A DNA stretch of 64,000 bases, taken from contig JAHLKF010000006.1 of the NCBI GenBank assembly GCA_025558075.1, forward strand, positions 992,001 to 1,056,000. The letters run 5' to 3'. The stretch is from Gaertneriomyces semiglobifer (taxonomy: Eukaryota; Chytridiomycota; Chytridiomycetes; Spizellomycetales; Spizellomycetaceae). How positions within the stretch are numbered: the stretch's first letter is position 1; the number at the start of each line of letters is the position of its first letter. The notes under the pieces were generated by a model. It saw only the letters and a program-made list of their open reading frames with translations, was not told where the DNA came from and did not search any database. Below, in pieces: positions 1-10,910 of this stretch. Position numbers and translations under genes: made by a program.

Positions 1-4
1 CCTA

Positions 5-2344
5 CTATTGGCGGCTCGTTCGTTCATTATCTACCAGTACGCCCGAATCCTGATGAGGACCCAGCTTCCGCGTAACGTGACTTGCGGATGAACGGTTTTC
101 CGTCACGAATCCAGAATTCTCCAGGGCACCCACATCTTCAGACTCCGAGTTTACGCAGACCACTGCCTCGGCGGGTTGTTTGGCGAGATCCTCCCCCAGG
201 TCATCGTTGTTCGAACCGCGAGCGACGCCTGCACCGTCCATTGGCGTGTCGCTCTCATCGGGGTGATAGGTAACTTCTGCAGGCACATCCTCCACTTTAG
301 GGATATCCATCACACTTGCCGCCTGGGCGTCTACATTCGCAGACGCTCCATTTTCGCCGTGAGGTTCCTGATTTTCAGGGGCATGTTCAGTCTGCACCGC
401 TTCATCCTCCTCAGGTACTGATAGCGCCTGCACGCCTGCTGGTACCGCGAGAATCGGGGTTGCATTCAAATTTGAATTGTCGTGCTGTTCAGATTCCAGT
501 TGCGGTGGCTGTTCCTCATGTACATCCTCCGCCACGCCGCAATCACTATTAGGTCGCTCCTCCAGCGCTGCCGTCTCCTCCTGGGCGCCACGCCTTAACG
601 TGCCAAAGGTAGCGCCAAATTCGCCTTCCAATCCATGATCCACCGTAACCAACGCCGCCGACCGCCGGCGTCTCGTAATGTCGTCTTCATTGTCTTCAGG
701 CGCCGACAAGGCTCGCCTATGCCGCGTCCCAAGTGCCACCGGAGCAAATGTCGGCGTGATCTCTGAAATCTGCGGCCGAATGGATCCAGGATCAGTGCTT
801 GATCTCGGACGTGTCAAGGGTGGCCTCGGCATCTGATTTGGTGTAACATTCACATTCACCGGAGCACCTGCTGGTCGTCGGTGTTGAGCGGGAATCTCCG
901 GTATCGGCGGTAGGTTTTCAACTATTGCTTCCCATTCTGGACCAGCCACGAACGGTTCTGTTTCCCCAGTACTTCTGCTCCTACGTCGTCCATTTCGGCC
1001 CATACGTGTTCCCAATGATATCAAACTCGCCACGCTCCCTCTCCGGCCCTGCGGTTGCGACTGTGATGATCCGCCAGATCGCGACCGCCTACGCATATGT
1101 GCCCATTCTTGACTTATCCTAGAAATCAGGCCTACGGCTCTATTATCCGTTGTTTCGTACGCCGGCAATGTTTCGGTGCTGGTGCGAAAGACGTAGTTGT
1201 CAAAGTAAACTGCTGGGAAACCGGCTATTACAATAGGCAATTCCACTTTCACGGGTTTGCTAAGTCTCGCTCTACTGACGACTTTGACGATGATGACGTG
1301 AGATACGTCTAGGATGGAAGTTGTGATGGTGGGAGACATAATACTGGTAGACGGGATAGGGAAGTTGATGACGCGATTAATACGGCGTGTCAGATGAGAG
1401 TAGTGTTCGCTGAAGGATAATCTGTGAATCCGTTCCGTAACAGGACCACGCACGTCCTCGGCGGTTCGATAGGTTACGCGCTGCTTGAGATAGATCTCTT
1501 TCAAGCAGGCACCTGCCCCCGAATGATTCGTAATCTCCACTTTTAGTGGCACAACCTCCTCTTGTGAACGGAAACGGATCAAAATTCATTGACACGGAGC
1601 GAATGGTATGCTCATCAACGCTCCAAGCTTACCTGAAGCAAATCCAGTCTTGGGTGCACTGACAGTCACTTCTAAATGGCCCGACTTCCAAAGCCAAAAA
1701 CCTACCGGTGCCTGCCCCATGGCTAGTGACGGTTGGATTAAATCCAAGTCCGTTGCATCGGTGGTGGATGGCACCGTAAGGTTCAGAAAAGTAAGCTTGT
1801 TGAGGTGATGGGGCCGGGCACACACGGCGGCAACTTCGTATCGGACACGACCATATGGACCCTGGGGTGCTTGTAGATGAGAAATTGATCGCGCTGATAT
1901 GAATGAAAACCAGATATATACCTCAAAGGATGCTGGTAGCTGAGATGGCGGAACTCGGAAAGCAAACGGGAACCGCTGTTCCCCTGCGGCAACAGAGACA
2001 GCGGGATCGCTGGGCACAGCGCTGCCAATAAACGTTTGGATTTCTTTGAAAAGGGTCATCGTCGACACATTCTGGCTGATTTATCAATGTTAGACTGAAT
2101 GACTGCCAATGAATCATAGTATCAGTACTAGATAAACCAACCTGGTGTCATTTTTGTAAAGCTGGGCCTGGACGATTCCAGAAAAGCGAATGCGAAGCAG
2201 TTTTATGTCGACGGTGTGCGAGGCAGACAGGATCAGATGCCCCTCCACTTTTTGGCCTGGCATGAAGATGGTCCTGTTCTCCAAGGTCTCCAGTTTGATA
2301 TTGACCGTGACCTTGGTCAGTCTCGTTGGGGATGGGGATGCCAT
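5..2344 (-). CDS. Arrestin-like (alpha-arrestin/ART family) trafficking adaptor, 3 exons
   Basis: Predicted 733-aa protein. Exons read 2344-2142, 2075-1633 and 1560-5, all GT-AG and in frame. The N-terminal arrestin fold starts near residue 8 (LTKVTVNIKLETLENRTIF) and the C-terminal arrestin fold begins with exon 3 (EEVVPLKVEITNHSGAG). A Ser/Pro-rich disordered tail of about 350 residues follows. In fungi such proteins recruit Rsp5-type ubiquitin ligases to plasma-membrane transporters and trigger endocytosis; that role is inferred from the fold. I did not see a clear PPxY ligase-binding motif. The ATG at 2344 was chosen because it precedes the arrestin strand directly; a frame-open stretch upstream begins only with non-ATG codons. 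The stop lies at 5-7, so the gene is complete. Confidence 0.85.
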
Positions 2345-3634
2345 TGTGGCAAACGGGCTCTTGTGTAGAATACAACTATACTCTAAATACACCGATCCAC
2401 ACAGCGAACCTGGCAGACGACCCGCATTACCCGAAGCCCGACAGGCAGTAAAATGCTAAATCTGCTGGTTGATTCAAGAGACTTGTGGGGGATCAGTCAA
2501 AAGTGTGGTCTGAGTTTTCCCCTTTTGCTTTGCGTGGAGAAGAGAGCCGAGACCAATTGAGACCAAGCTCCCCGCGTTCGTTTCGGACGCAACGCAAATG
2601 CAAACGCTGCAACGAGTAAAAGCGTTGCGAATGATTAGTATTACTGTTAAGGAGGAGTGCAGGAACGGCATGGGCTAACTCTCAAGCTATCAGTGATTCT
2701 GTTTTGTCGCCCTGTCTGTCTGTAGGCCTGTCTGCGTTTGGTGGGATTAAAGGTGACAAATGCGACGTCTCTCACTTTTTATACGCTGCCAACGCAGCAA
2801 GCACCGGCAGCACTTTGCCAGCTTTGCAGTTGTGGGCGAGGTCGCTTTCAACGCTGTGTGGTTTGCATGCTGTTGCTGTCGCTGCTGATGGTTAACGTTA
2901 GTCAGCCTGGATGTGATACTTATACTTGGTAATGGGCATCACTGGCAGCCATTCCGCCAGTGGGTCAATGCAAATCTAAACGAAGGTGTACTAACGTACT
3001 AAGTGCTCATGCTAGAACAGCCATCCCTCCTCTCATCATCATAGTTGGGCACAAGGTTTAAGTAGGTGATGGATACAGCTGCACACCAACAACAAGGAGC
3101 ACAGCGCACGTACAAAAGACAGTCGGTTGTGCGTAGGCGGTGCATGTTACATGTGTAAACCATCGTTAATACGGAGAAGTTGTTTTGGGAGCAGTGTCCA
3201 TCCTCCCGGTGGATGATGGATGAAGTGGCCGGAACTTAACACCAACAGTCACACATGTAGTCCTTTGGCGGCCAAAAAGACGAGCGACGTTTCGGCCCGA
3301 CGAGTCTTCGTTCGGCTCCGACCGACTCACTGACCGACCACCCCGAAGGAGAGAATATTAAAAAGGTAAGCTTAAGGGCAGCCATTTCCTGGACAGGTCA
3401 TCACTTAATAGCGAGGAGCTGCGCCCATCAGAGAAGGCCTTATATATCTTTTGACCTCTCTTGGGTTGCTCATCAGTGAATGAACAACACCTGAACTTAC
3501 CCCTGATCAAGCTCCCCACTAAAAGAGGTACCCTCTCCCCCTCGTATAGTTAGACTTCACCTCTTGTCAGAGTGCCTACCTTTGTGTTGTGACCCTCAAG
3601 AAAGACTTTGAACGAGACCTGCATCCCTACAATC
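2345..3634. promoter_or_regulatory. Divergent intergenic region between arrestin-like and aldehyde dehydrogenase genes
   Basis: About 1.3 kb with no supportable gene. A TATATAT stretch near 3441 lies roughly 190 nt upstream of the aldehyde dehydrogenase ATG and is the best TATA candidate. A second A/T run (CTTTTTATACG, about 2775-2785) lies further upstream. Short open frames here show no domain or splice logic. Confidence 0.5.
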
Positions 3635-5560
3635 ATGACTGCATCAGATAAGCTCAAGGTTTTCCCTGCCGCTTCAGACCCAAATGCCACCTCAACCCAC
3701 TCGCCGCTAACAACGGCCATTCCAAAGGACGACAATGTCTTTGTTCCCGTCCTCGAATACACACCAGTGGAGCAGATTCCAACAGTATGTATTGCCCTCC
3801 CGAGCGTTATATACGCTATTGGGTTGTGAATGATTCTCATCAAAGCGGTAATGATTGCCCCACCAACAGATTGTCGACCAAGTGCGCACGGCCTACATGC
3901 AGGATGTCACCAAATCGCTAGAATGGCGAAAACATCAATTGCGTCAGCTATGGAAGATGCTGGATGAGAACGAAGACCTACTGGCGAGCGCCTCCTTCAA
4001 AGACCACCGCAAAAACCCCGGTGAAGTCATTGTCTACGATATCATGCCCTTGAAGAACGAGATTGTCGATGCCTTGGCTAACATCGATGCGTGGACGAAG
4101 CCTGAGACTGTGAACGGCGGTGTCCTCTTCGCATTGGACAAATGCCAAGTGCGCAGGGAGCCCTTTGGCGTGGCCCTGGTCATTGGTGCCTGGAATTACC
4201 CCTACCAGTTGCTGCTTGGCCCCGCTGCGGCTGCCATTACCGCTGGTAACGCGGTCGTTTTGAAGCCTTCCGAGGTAGCCGAACACGCTGCCGCTGCCGT
4301 TTCGTACCTCGTACCGCGATACCTCGACACTTCATGCATTCGTGTAGTGAACGGCGCCATACCAGAGACTACCCGTTTGCTGGAGCAAAAGTTTGATCAC
4401 ATCTTTTACACTGGCAATGGCCATGTCGGTAAAATCGTCATGTCTGCCGCCGCAAAATACCTCACTCCTGTCGTCCTTGAGCTGGGAGGCAAGAGTCCTG
4501 TCTTTGTGGACGAAACCGCGAACATTGACATTGCTGCCAAGCGTATCATGTGGGCCAAGACCGTGAATTGCGGCCAAACATGTATTGCCCCTGATTACAT
4601 CCTCATCACTTCAAAGGCCCTCCCCAAGTTTACCGCCGCATGCGCCGCTGCATTACAAGAGCTTTACGGAAGAGATTTGCGCAACACAACTGCATACCCA
4701 CGCATCATCAGTCAGCGCCAGTACGACCGCTTAGAAAAGGTGATCGAGGAGCAGAAAAAGACTCCTGGTTGTAAAGTCGCTGTCGGTGGCTTCATGTCCA
4801 AGGACGACTTGTACATTGAACCAACTGTGATGACCGGCGTTGGCAAGCACGATTCCATCATGCAAGATGAAATTTTTGGTCCTTTGTTGCCAGTGATTGA
4901 GATTGCCGATGTCAATGAAGCCGTGGATTACATCCGATCCAGGCATGTGTGCTTTATTGTGTTTCGCTTGGGAATGAGCACCAAAGACAGGCGCTGGATA
5001 TTAACTCTCGATTCACCCTTACAGAGACAAACCATTAGCATTATATATCTTCTCTCATAACCGGAAAGCTGTTTCAACCATATTGGAGCGCTGTGACTCT
5101 GGCAACGCTATGGTAAACGATCTTCTCATGAATATGGCAGGTATGTTGAAGAAACCGTGTGGAAAGAATTCTTTCTTTCTACTTTGTATTTTCAATGTTC
5201 TTTCAGAGTTTGACGACGTTCTTGTTCATAGTATCAACACTTCCGTTTGGCGGCGTCGGTCCCTCTGGCATGGGTAAATACCACGGCAAACACGGGTTCG
5301 ATTCTTACACCCACGCTCGCTCCGTCATGATCCGGCCCGCAGGACTGGAATTCATGTGGATGGTGCGGTATCCTATTCCGGGTTATTCTCCGCGCGCCTT
5401 AAAGCTCGCCAGATTCCTCATGCAGCACAACCCGCCCGGACCGGTGATGCAAAGCGTTATCTCTGCTGTTAAGGCGCTACCATGGAAGATTATCTGGTGG
5501 ATGGCGTGTGTGGCGCTCGGTGTCGTCATTGGATGGTTTGCGAATGAACGTCGTGGTTAG
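3635..5560 (+). CDS. Fatty aldehyde dehydrogenase, ALDH3/HFD1 type, membrane-anchored, 4 exons
   Basis: Predicted 555-aa enzyme oxidising long-chain aldehydes to fatty acids with NAD(P)+. Exons: 3635-3784, 3870-4942, 5025-5140, 5232-5560. The catalytic Cys is residue 288 in NCGQTCIAPDY and the general base Glu is residue 254 in ELGGKSP; TGNGHVGK is the nucleotide-binding loop. The closing motif LPFGGVGPSGMGKYHGKHG is intact. A hydrophobic C-terminus (IIWWMACVALGVVIGWFA) followed by NERRG looks like a tail anchor, as in ALDH3A2 and yeast Hfd1, suggesting ER, peroxisome, lipid-droplet or mitochondrial outer membrane location. Intron 2 uses a GC donor (AG|GCATGT at 4943), the only join that restores SRDKPLALYIFS. 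It faces a kinase gene tail-to-tail. Confidence 0.93.
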
Positions 5561-5939
5561 TAGAGTTTCACTGAGACCTTGTTGAGGCCCGTTTCGGAAG
5601 GGAAAATGGGTTAGAAGCTGGACTTTTTATTCATTTTTTTTCCGTGTCCCTCTCTCCTTGTCGTTTCGCTCCCCCCCAACTCTTCCCAACGTTTTGTATA
5701 GGCGTCATGTTGCTGGCGTTGCGCCTTCTCACTGGCAACCGTTTGAAGGCACCTGCTCCTACCTCATCAGCTTAGAAAGTTTTGCAGTCACAGCATATGC
5801 ACCGCAACTTGGCATTTACGGGTGTTTTATCCATACCTCGCGTCGTGCTAGTTTCAGATTTATATCTACACATTCTTTGTCTCATCAATAAATGTTTGTA
5901 CAACGAACTATTTACATCTTGAGCCGCAACCGTTGACTA
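5561..5939. other. Convergent 3' intergenic region
   Basis: 379 nt between the stop codons of the aldehyde dehydrogenase (+) and the kinase (-). It holds a T-rich run near 5625-5641 and an AATAAA hexamer at about 5887 suited to polyadenylation of the plus-strand gene. No gene is supported. Confidence 0.5.
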
Positions 5940-8553
5940 CTAACGGCAAACTAGGTGCTCTAGTTCATTCAACAAGCTCAGCGTCTCGTTGACTCTGGCC
6001 GTAAACTCTGCTTGTGCGGATATTGGTTCCTGCACACATAACAAATCTAGTGGCCGTACCACGGACGATGCCTCCACCGAGCGTTGACTGTCTTTGGAAA
6101 GCCTTCGTGAAGATGCCTGACAAAATCAAGAAGGTCAGCACGCAGCTCTGACATCAAAAACATTACAAGAGTCAAAAGAAACATACACTTCCCGCACTCA
6201 AAACACTATTACTACTGGCACTCCTCTGTCTCAACCACGGATTCGTATGAAATCCGGGAGTACGCCTCATCCCCAACGCCATTCCAATCGGCGTCGCGGA
6301 AAACTTGCGTGCCGGAGACCGTAGAGCCTTCGTTGAGGAGCTAAACAGACCGGCTGAAAGTAGCTGTGAATTCGGGGTTGGTGTGGTTTTGGACAGTGAC
6401 CACGCGTTTTGTACGGGGGATGTACTTAGGCCATGGGTTATGGTGGGTACGCCGGAAAAGGAGACAGATCGCTCGTGGGAGCGACGAGGTGCGTTGATGC
6501 GTGGGCGTTCACGGATGGTGGTTTCGTCCACGGAGGAGGATGCGGCGTGGCGAGAGCCGCCTTTGCGGCCGGGTTCGCCAGGTGGGCGGACAGTGGAAGG
6601 TGTAGGATGGGGCATCTTGACGGCGCGGGTAGTATTTGTGTCACGAAGTTGATTGCCTGGGCTTTGCAAAGAGACCGAGTCCAAGGTTTCTTCGACTATC
6701 AAGTCTATCCCGGCGATTTTCCCTGGGGATGAAAAACTTCGCGGCGGCGGCTGGTTATCTCTCGAGACCGGGGTGGAGGTCGAATCTCCCATATCTCGCT
6801 GTGACGGCACGCTGGTGCCACTGGTTACTGTTGAGTGATTTGGAGGGGTTTTGGCTCGTATGGGCAATGTCGGGGATATAGGAAACACAGGGGAAAGTGT
6901 CGTCTCATCAAAACTGGAAGTAAATGCAGGTTTGGTGGATATGGCAGGAACAACCCTTGGTCGTCGGTCGACGGCAAGCGATTCGCGTGGCGTCGTTTCA
7001 TCCTCTGACCCACTGTTGAGGTCAGACCTTGTCTCCGCAAACGACTTGAAGGCATCCGAGGCAGAGTGGGTACTTTGACGTTGCGAAACATTGCGAACGG
7101 TGCTCATATTACTTTCGTCTTCAATTATTTTCCGTGTTGGTTGCACTTGGACGTTCTGTCGGAAGTTGAAATTTGACGATTTGTAAGTCTCAAAAATCCA
7201 TTCATCATCTTCTGCTGCAAGCTCTTCGTCGCCCTCATCGTCCCTACAGGTCAAGAGGATCAGCCAAGCAAGGTCATTCCGAATTAAAAGAAACTTACAG
7301 GTCGTCCTCGTCTTCATTGTCATGATCCCGGTTTGCGATTTTCCATTGGGCGTGTCGCTTCAAAAGATCAGTTAGAATGCCAGGACTTCTTGATGCCACT
7401 TTGATGAACTTTGTCTTCAGGAGCTCCTCGGCTGCCGGGCGCTAACAGATCTTGGCATTGAGGGGGTGATCGGGGTTCCAAGTGAACCATTGCACAACGT
7501 ACCTCATCAGGCTCCTCTTTCAGGCACAGGGCAATGAATTCTTTTAATGCAGGAGAAAAGTCACCTTCTAACCTGGCCGGTCGCGTTCGAGGAATTAGAA
7601 AGATTGCTTTTCTAGGATCCTGATCCGCAAAAGGAGGGTTGCCCGTGGCCAACTCAATGATTGTTACTCCCAGTGACCAAATGTCTGCCTTAAAGTCATA
7701 CTGTGCGCGTTTGATAATCTCAGGAGCCATCCAGTAAGGTGTACCAACAAAAGAGTGTCTCCGAAGACATGAAACTGTAATCTGACCCGCCACCCCAAAG
7801 TCGCAGAGTTTGACCTTGCCTTCGTCGGTGAGGAGAATGTTTGCAGCTAACGTTCCAGAATGTAAGCAAACTGGCAGGTCCTCATACCAACGGTATAGCT
7901 CTCTCAAAATACCTTTGATATCACGATGGATGATTCCAGCATACTTGTGAAGGTAAACCAGGGCGTGCAGAACTTCTCGCGCTATGACCGCGATATATCG
8001 CTCGTCGATAGGTCCTGACCGCAGCTACAGCCATCAATCAGCCAAAACCGGTGCACTAATCAAAGGCATAAGGTCATAATCCCATACCAAATTCCGCATG
8101 CTGCCGCCAGCAGCATAGTCCATGATGACCCAAAGCTTGGACCCGTTCAGCCATGAGCCATGATAGCGCGTAATATACTCCGAATCACAATGCGAAAGCA
8201 TTGTAATTTCTTTCTGGACATCGGTGATCTCATCATCATCGGTATCGAGATCAAGAACCTTGATAGCTACGGGGGTTCCTGTCCGCTGGTCTACCCTGCG
8301 GGACGACGCGGTATCAGCTCAGTTCTGCTTTTTGGAGGATAGAAATCCCTTGCGTTCGGCGTACCCTTTATATACTTCACCGAAGGAACCCTTTCCTAAA
8401 GTCGTCATGCTAAGCATTCCGTATTGTTTGAACTTCATGGTGGCACCAGCATTCCTTACCTATGCGCTCCAACTTAATGAAGAGTTCTTCGGCCGATGGC
8501 TCACCGGCCTGAGTCTGGGCAGCACTAGCCGTCCTGCCATAGTGCTTTGGCAT
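5940..8553 (-). CDS. Ste20-family (GCK-III: Sps1/Nak1/Kic1/MST3-like) Ser/Thr kinase, 8 exons
   Basis: Predicted 721-aa kinase. Exons: 8553-8460, 8395-8365 (31 nt), 8295-8088, 8024-7913, 7846-7503, 7441-7299, 7243-6187, 6116-5940. The kinase domain opens at about residue 25. The Gly loop is RIGKGSFGEVYKG, the ATP Lys is K54 in VAIKVLDLD, the catalytic loop is HRDIKAANILL (D146), DFG starts at D164, and the Ste20 signature GTPYWMAPE is present. The start VAIKVLDLDTDDDEI is typical of GCK-III kinases, which act in cell polarity, septation and morphogenesis with Mo25-type scaffolds. An acidic stretch (DNEDEDDLDDEGDEELAAED) follows, then a Ser/Pro-rich tail with many possible phosphosites. Exon 2 encodes only most of the Gly loop. 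All splice joins preserve frame. It is divergent from the METTL25-like gene across about 256 nt. Confidence 0.92.
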
Positions 8554-8809
8554 AGTAGACCCCCGTATTCATTCGCTCCTTCCTATAGGCTCTTGCAAGG
8601 AGCTCTGGAATGCAGAATGCACTGCTCATTCCGACCGAAGTGTGAGCTGTTACATTGTGTCATCGATAACAAAATGTAACGTCTGCGAAGTTGCTGCAAA
8701 ACAAAAGGTTCTTTTTTAAGTTGAACAGGACAATGCTCGATAGCAGGAATACGAAGGAATAACCACGGAAGGGTGTGAAGGAAAAAATAAGGGGCTATTG
8801 AAGAAGGGA

Positions 8810-10419
8810 ATGATTCAATTGCCGGCAGGTTATGAATGTCCGAGAGCGTACTTTGACGCCCTGTACGGATTTATTCAGAACTATGGGCATCTGTGGACGG
8901 TACGTTGTCTTGTTTATCTTTTTTCATTGGCTAGGAACTCGTTGCTGACTGTTGCAGAAAAGTAGTTCCATGCTGTAGACTTTTTCACTCACAATTATTG
9001 GACATCAGATATTTTCCCCGAAGAGTGGAAATTCTTGAAGGATGAGAACGTGACGTACGACGAGCTTTTGGCCCTTGCCAGTTCTGGAACAGTCAAGGTA
9101 CACCATTGGCACGTCTTTTGATTTCAATCTTTATTTTTGCTGTTTCTAAATTGCCGGATCTCAGGATGATTGGCCTGCATCGTTGAAGGAGTTCACGCAG
9201 CTCTCCCGTTCAATTGCATTGCCCCGCGATGTTGCAAATATTCCCTTTGTCACAGAGATTAATGCAGAAGGTGGGAAAGTCACATCATGTCTAGTACCTT
9301 GTCTGTTATTGACTACTTCTTAAATCAGCACTCACACTTGACAATAAGGTTATCTACGGAATGTCACCGAAGAAGAGGCATGAAGTTCGCCTTCTGTCGT
9401 GTCTGATTGATAAAGTTGCCCGAAAACAAGAAGCTACTACTATCATCGATTTTGGCGCTGGTCAAGGCTATTTGGACGCTGTCCTTGCGTATACTTACAA
9501 GCACACAGTGATTGGAATTGACGATGATGACATTCAGACGTGTGGTGCCAAACGACGTACTACCCACATACAAAAGCTTTTTTCCGGACCAAAGAACCGT
9601 CATCGAGAAGTTGGAAAAGTTTATCATATCAATCGTCGAGTGCAACTTGGAGAGAAGTTTGCCGATTTGATGGCGGAAGTTGAACAAACCAGTACCTCTG
9701 CAAAAGAAGTTACGCGGCAACAAGAGAATCATTGGTTACTATGCGGACTACATGCTTGTGGTGACCTCAGTGCCACACTCATACGGCACTTTCTTACAAG
9801 TGATGCAAGGGCCTTAGTGTCAGTGGGATGCTGTTACAATCACATTACGGAGAATGAAAACAGAGACAATTCAAGCCGCTCAGTAGAGTATGGGTTCCCG
9901 CTCAGCAAGTATGCATCAAGAAGTGAAGTTATGCTCGGGTTCACCGCGAGAATGCTGGCATGTCAAGCGACCTGTCGCTGGGTTGAGGAAGGCGAAGCAG
10001 CGAAAGAGACTTTTTCTCGTCATTTCTACCGAGCGCTACTTCAACAAGTGATTGTGGATAAGAAACTCCTACCCACTGAGAATGAGATTGTTGTAGGGCG
10101 CCTCGGTAGACCCGCATTCGGTCATGGGTTTGTGGCATATGCCAAGGCCGCATTTGAAAGACTCGGTGTAGATATGAAAAAAGTTGACCTAACAGACGAG
10201 ATTCTACAAGACTACGAGACATCGTACCATCACAGACAAAAGGAGATAGCCGTCATATGGACACTGCGTGCCATGATGGCGGAGAGCATAGAAAGTCTGA
10301 TACTGTTAGATCGCTACCTAGCATTAGTTGAGGCGGGGGTGGATGCCAGCCTGTTCCCTTTGTTTGATCACAGAGAGTCGCCTAGGAATTTGGTTTTAGT
10401 AGCAACAAAGCCTATCTAA
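8810..10419 (+). CDS. METTL25/RRNAD1-like methyltransferase-fold protein, 4 exons
   Basis: Predicted 472-aa protein. Exons: 8810-8899, 8966-9097, 9165-9270, 9329-10419. The N-terminal part reads FFTHNYWTSDIFPEEW, followed by GMSPKKRHEV. The SAM-binding glycine loop is IIDFGAGQGYLDAVLAY, and the family signature LLCGLHACGDLS is clear. These match the METTL25/RRNAD1 group of putative methyltransferases, whose substrate is poorly defined. The third intron was chosen because acceptor AAATCAG at 9328 joins INAEALTLDNKVIYGMSPKK in frame; the nearer AG would break it. The first exon is supported by the coherent junction GHLWT-FHAVDFF. Confidence 0.85.
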
Positions 10420-10910
10420 CCGGAGATTTGATTGACAGGTCCATTCGGGCTTCCTCAGTTAGACGGTCGTCCACTAGCAGCCTGCGTCCGCACGCCCCAT
10501 AACGAGCGAACGCTTTCGTCCCTGTAATAGACCAATCCCCTTTACAAATACTGCACTCCACATTCCAGTGGAAGAAATCGCTCTTTTGGTTCAGCGGTGA
10601 GCTGTAGATGACTTGCGATGAATAAAACATTGATGAAAGTTGGCGCTTTGAAATGTGGACCACGCGCTTTGCTCGCAGCAGAAACAGCTCGCCCCCGACA
10701 ATCCAAGTATATATAGCCAAGGCTGCCGTTGCTCTCATCCCATAGTGCTAACGCTACGGCTTAGTCGAGAGAAACAGCTACGGGTTGTACGGCGCCAGTG
10801 TCGCTTGGATGGAGTGGCCACTGAGAGATTCTTGCTTCTTGAAATTGACTTTATACCACTCCGCACCTGCTTTGATCCAAAGAAGAACGACTTTTTAACA
10901 AACATAGAAA
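10420..10910. promoter_or_regulatory. Promoter region of the Cu+-ATPase
   Basis: 491 nt between the METTL25-like stop and the copper ATPase start. TATATATA at about 10708-10715 lies some 200 nt upstream of the ATG. TTTGCTCG at 10668-10675 matches the yeast Mac1 copper-response core TTTGCTC(A/G); this is suggestive only. A minus-strand open frame of 108 codons covers 10412-10738 but has no recognisable domain and overlaps the TATA box. Confidence 0.45.

Noticed and set aside
2345..3634. tRNA or other small RNA genes in this and the other intergenic regions
   Set aside because: No A-box/B-box pair with a foldable cloverleaf was found by eye; a tRNA scan would be needed to exclude them fully.
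10412..10738. Minus-strand open frame of 108 codons between METTL25-like and Cu+-ATPase genes
   Set aside because: No recognisable family; it overlaps the METTL25-like stop and the ATPase TATA region. Two Cys pairs were noted but do not form a known zinc motif.
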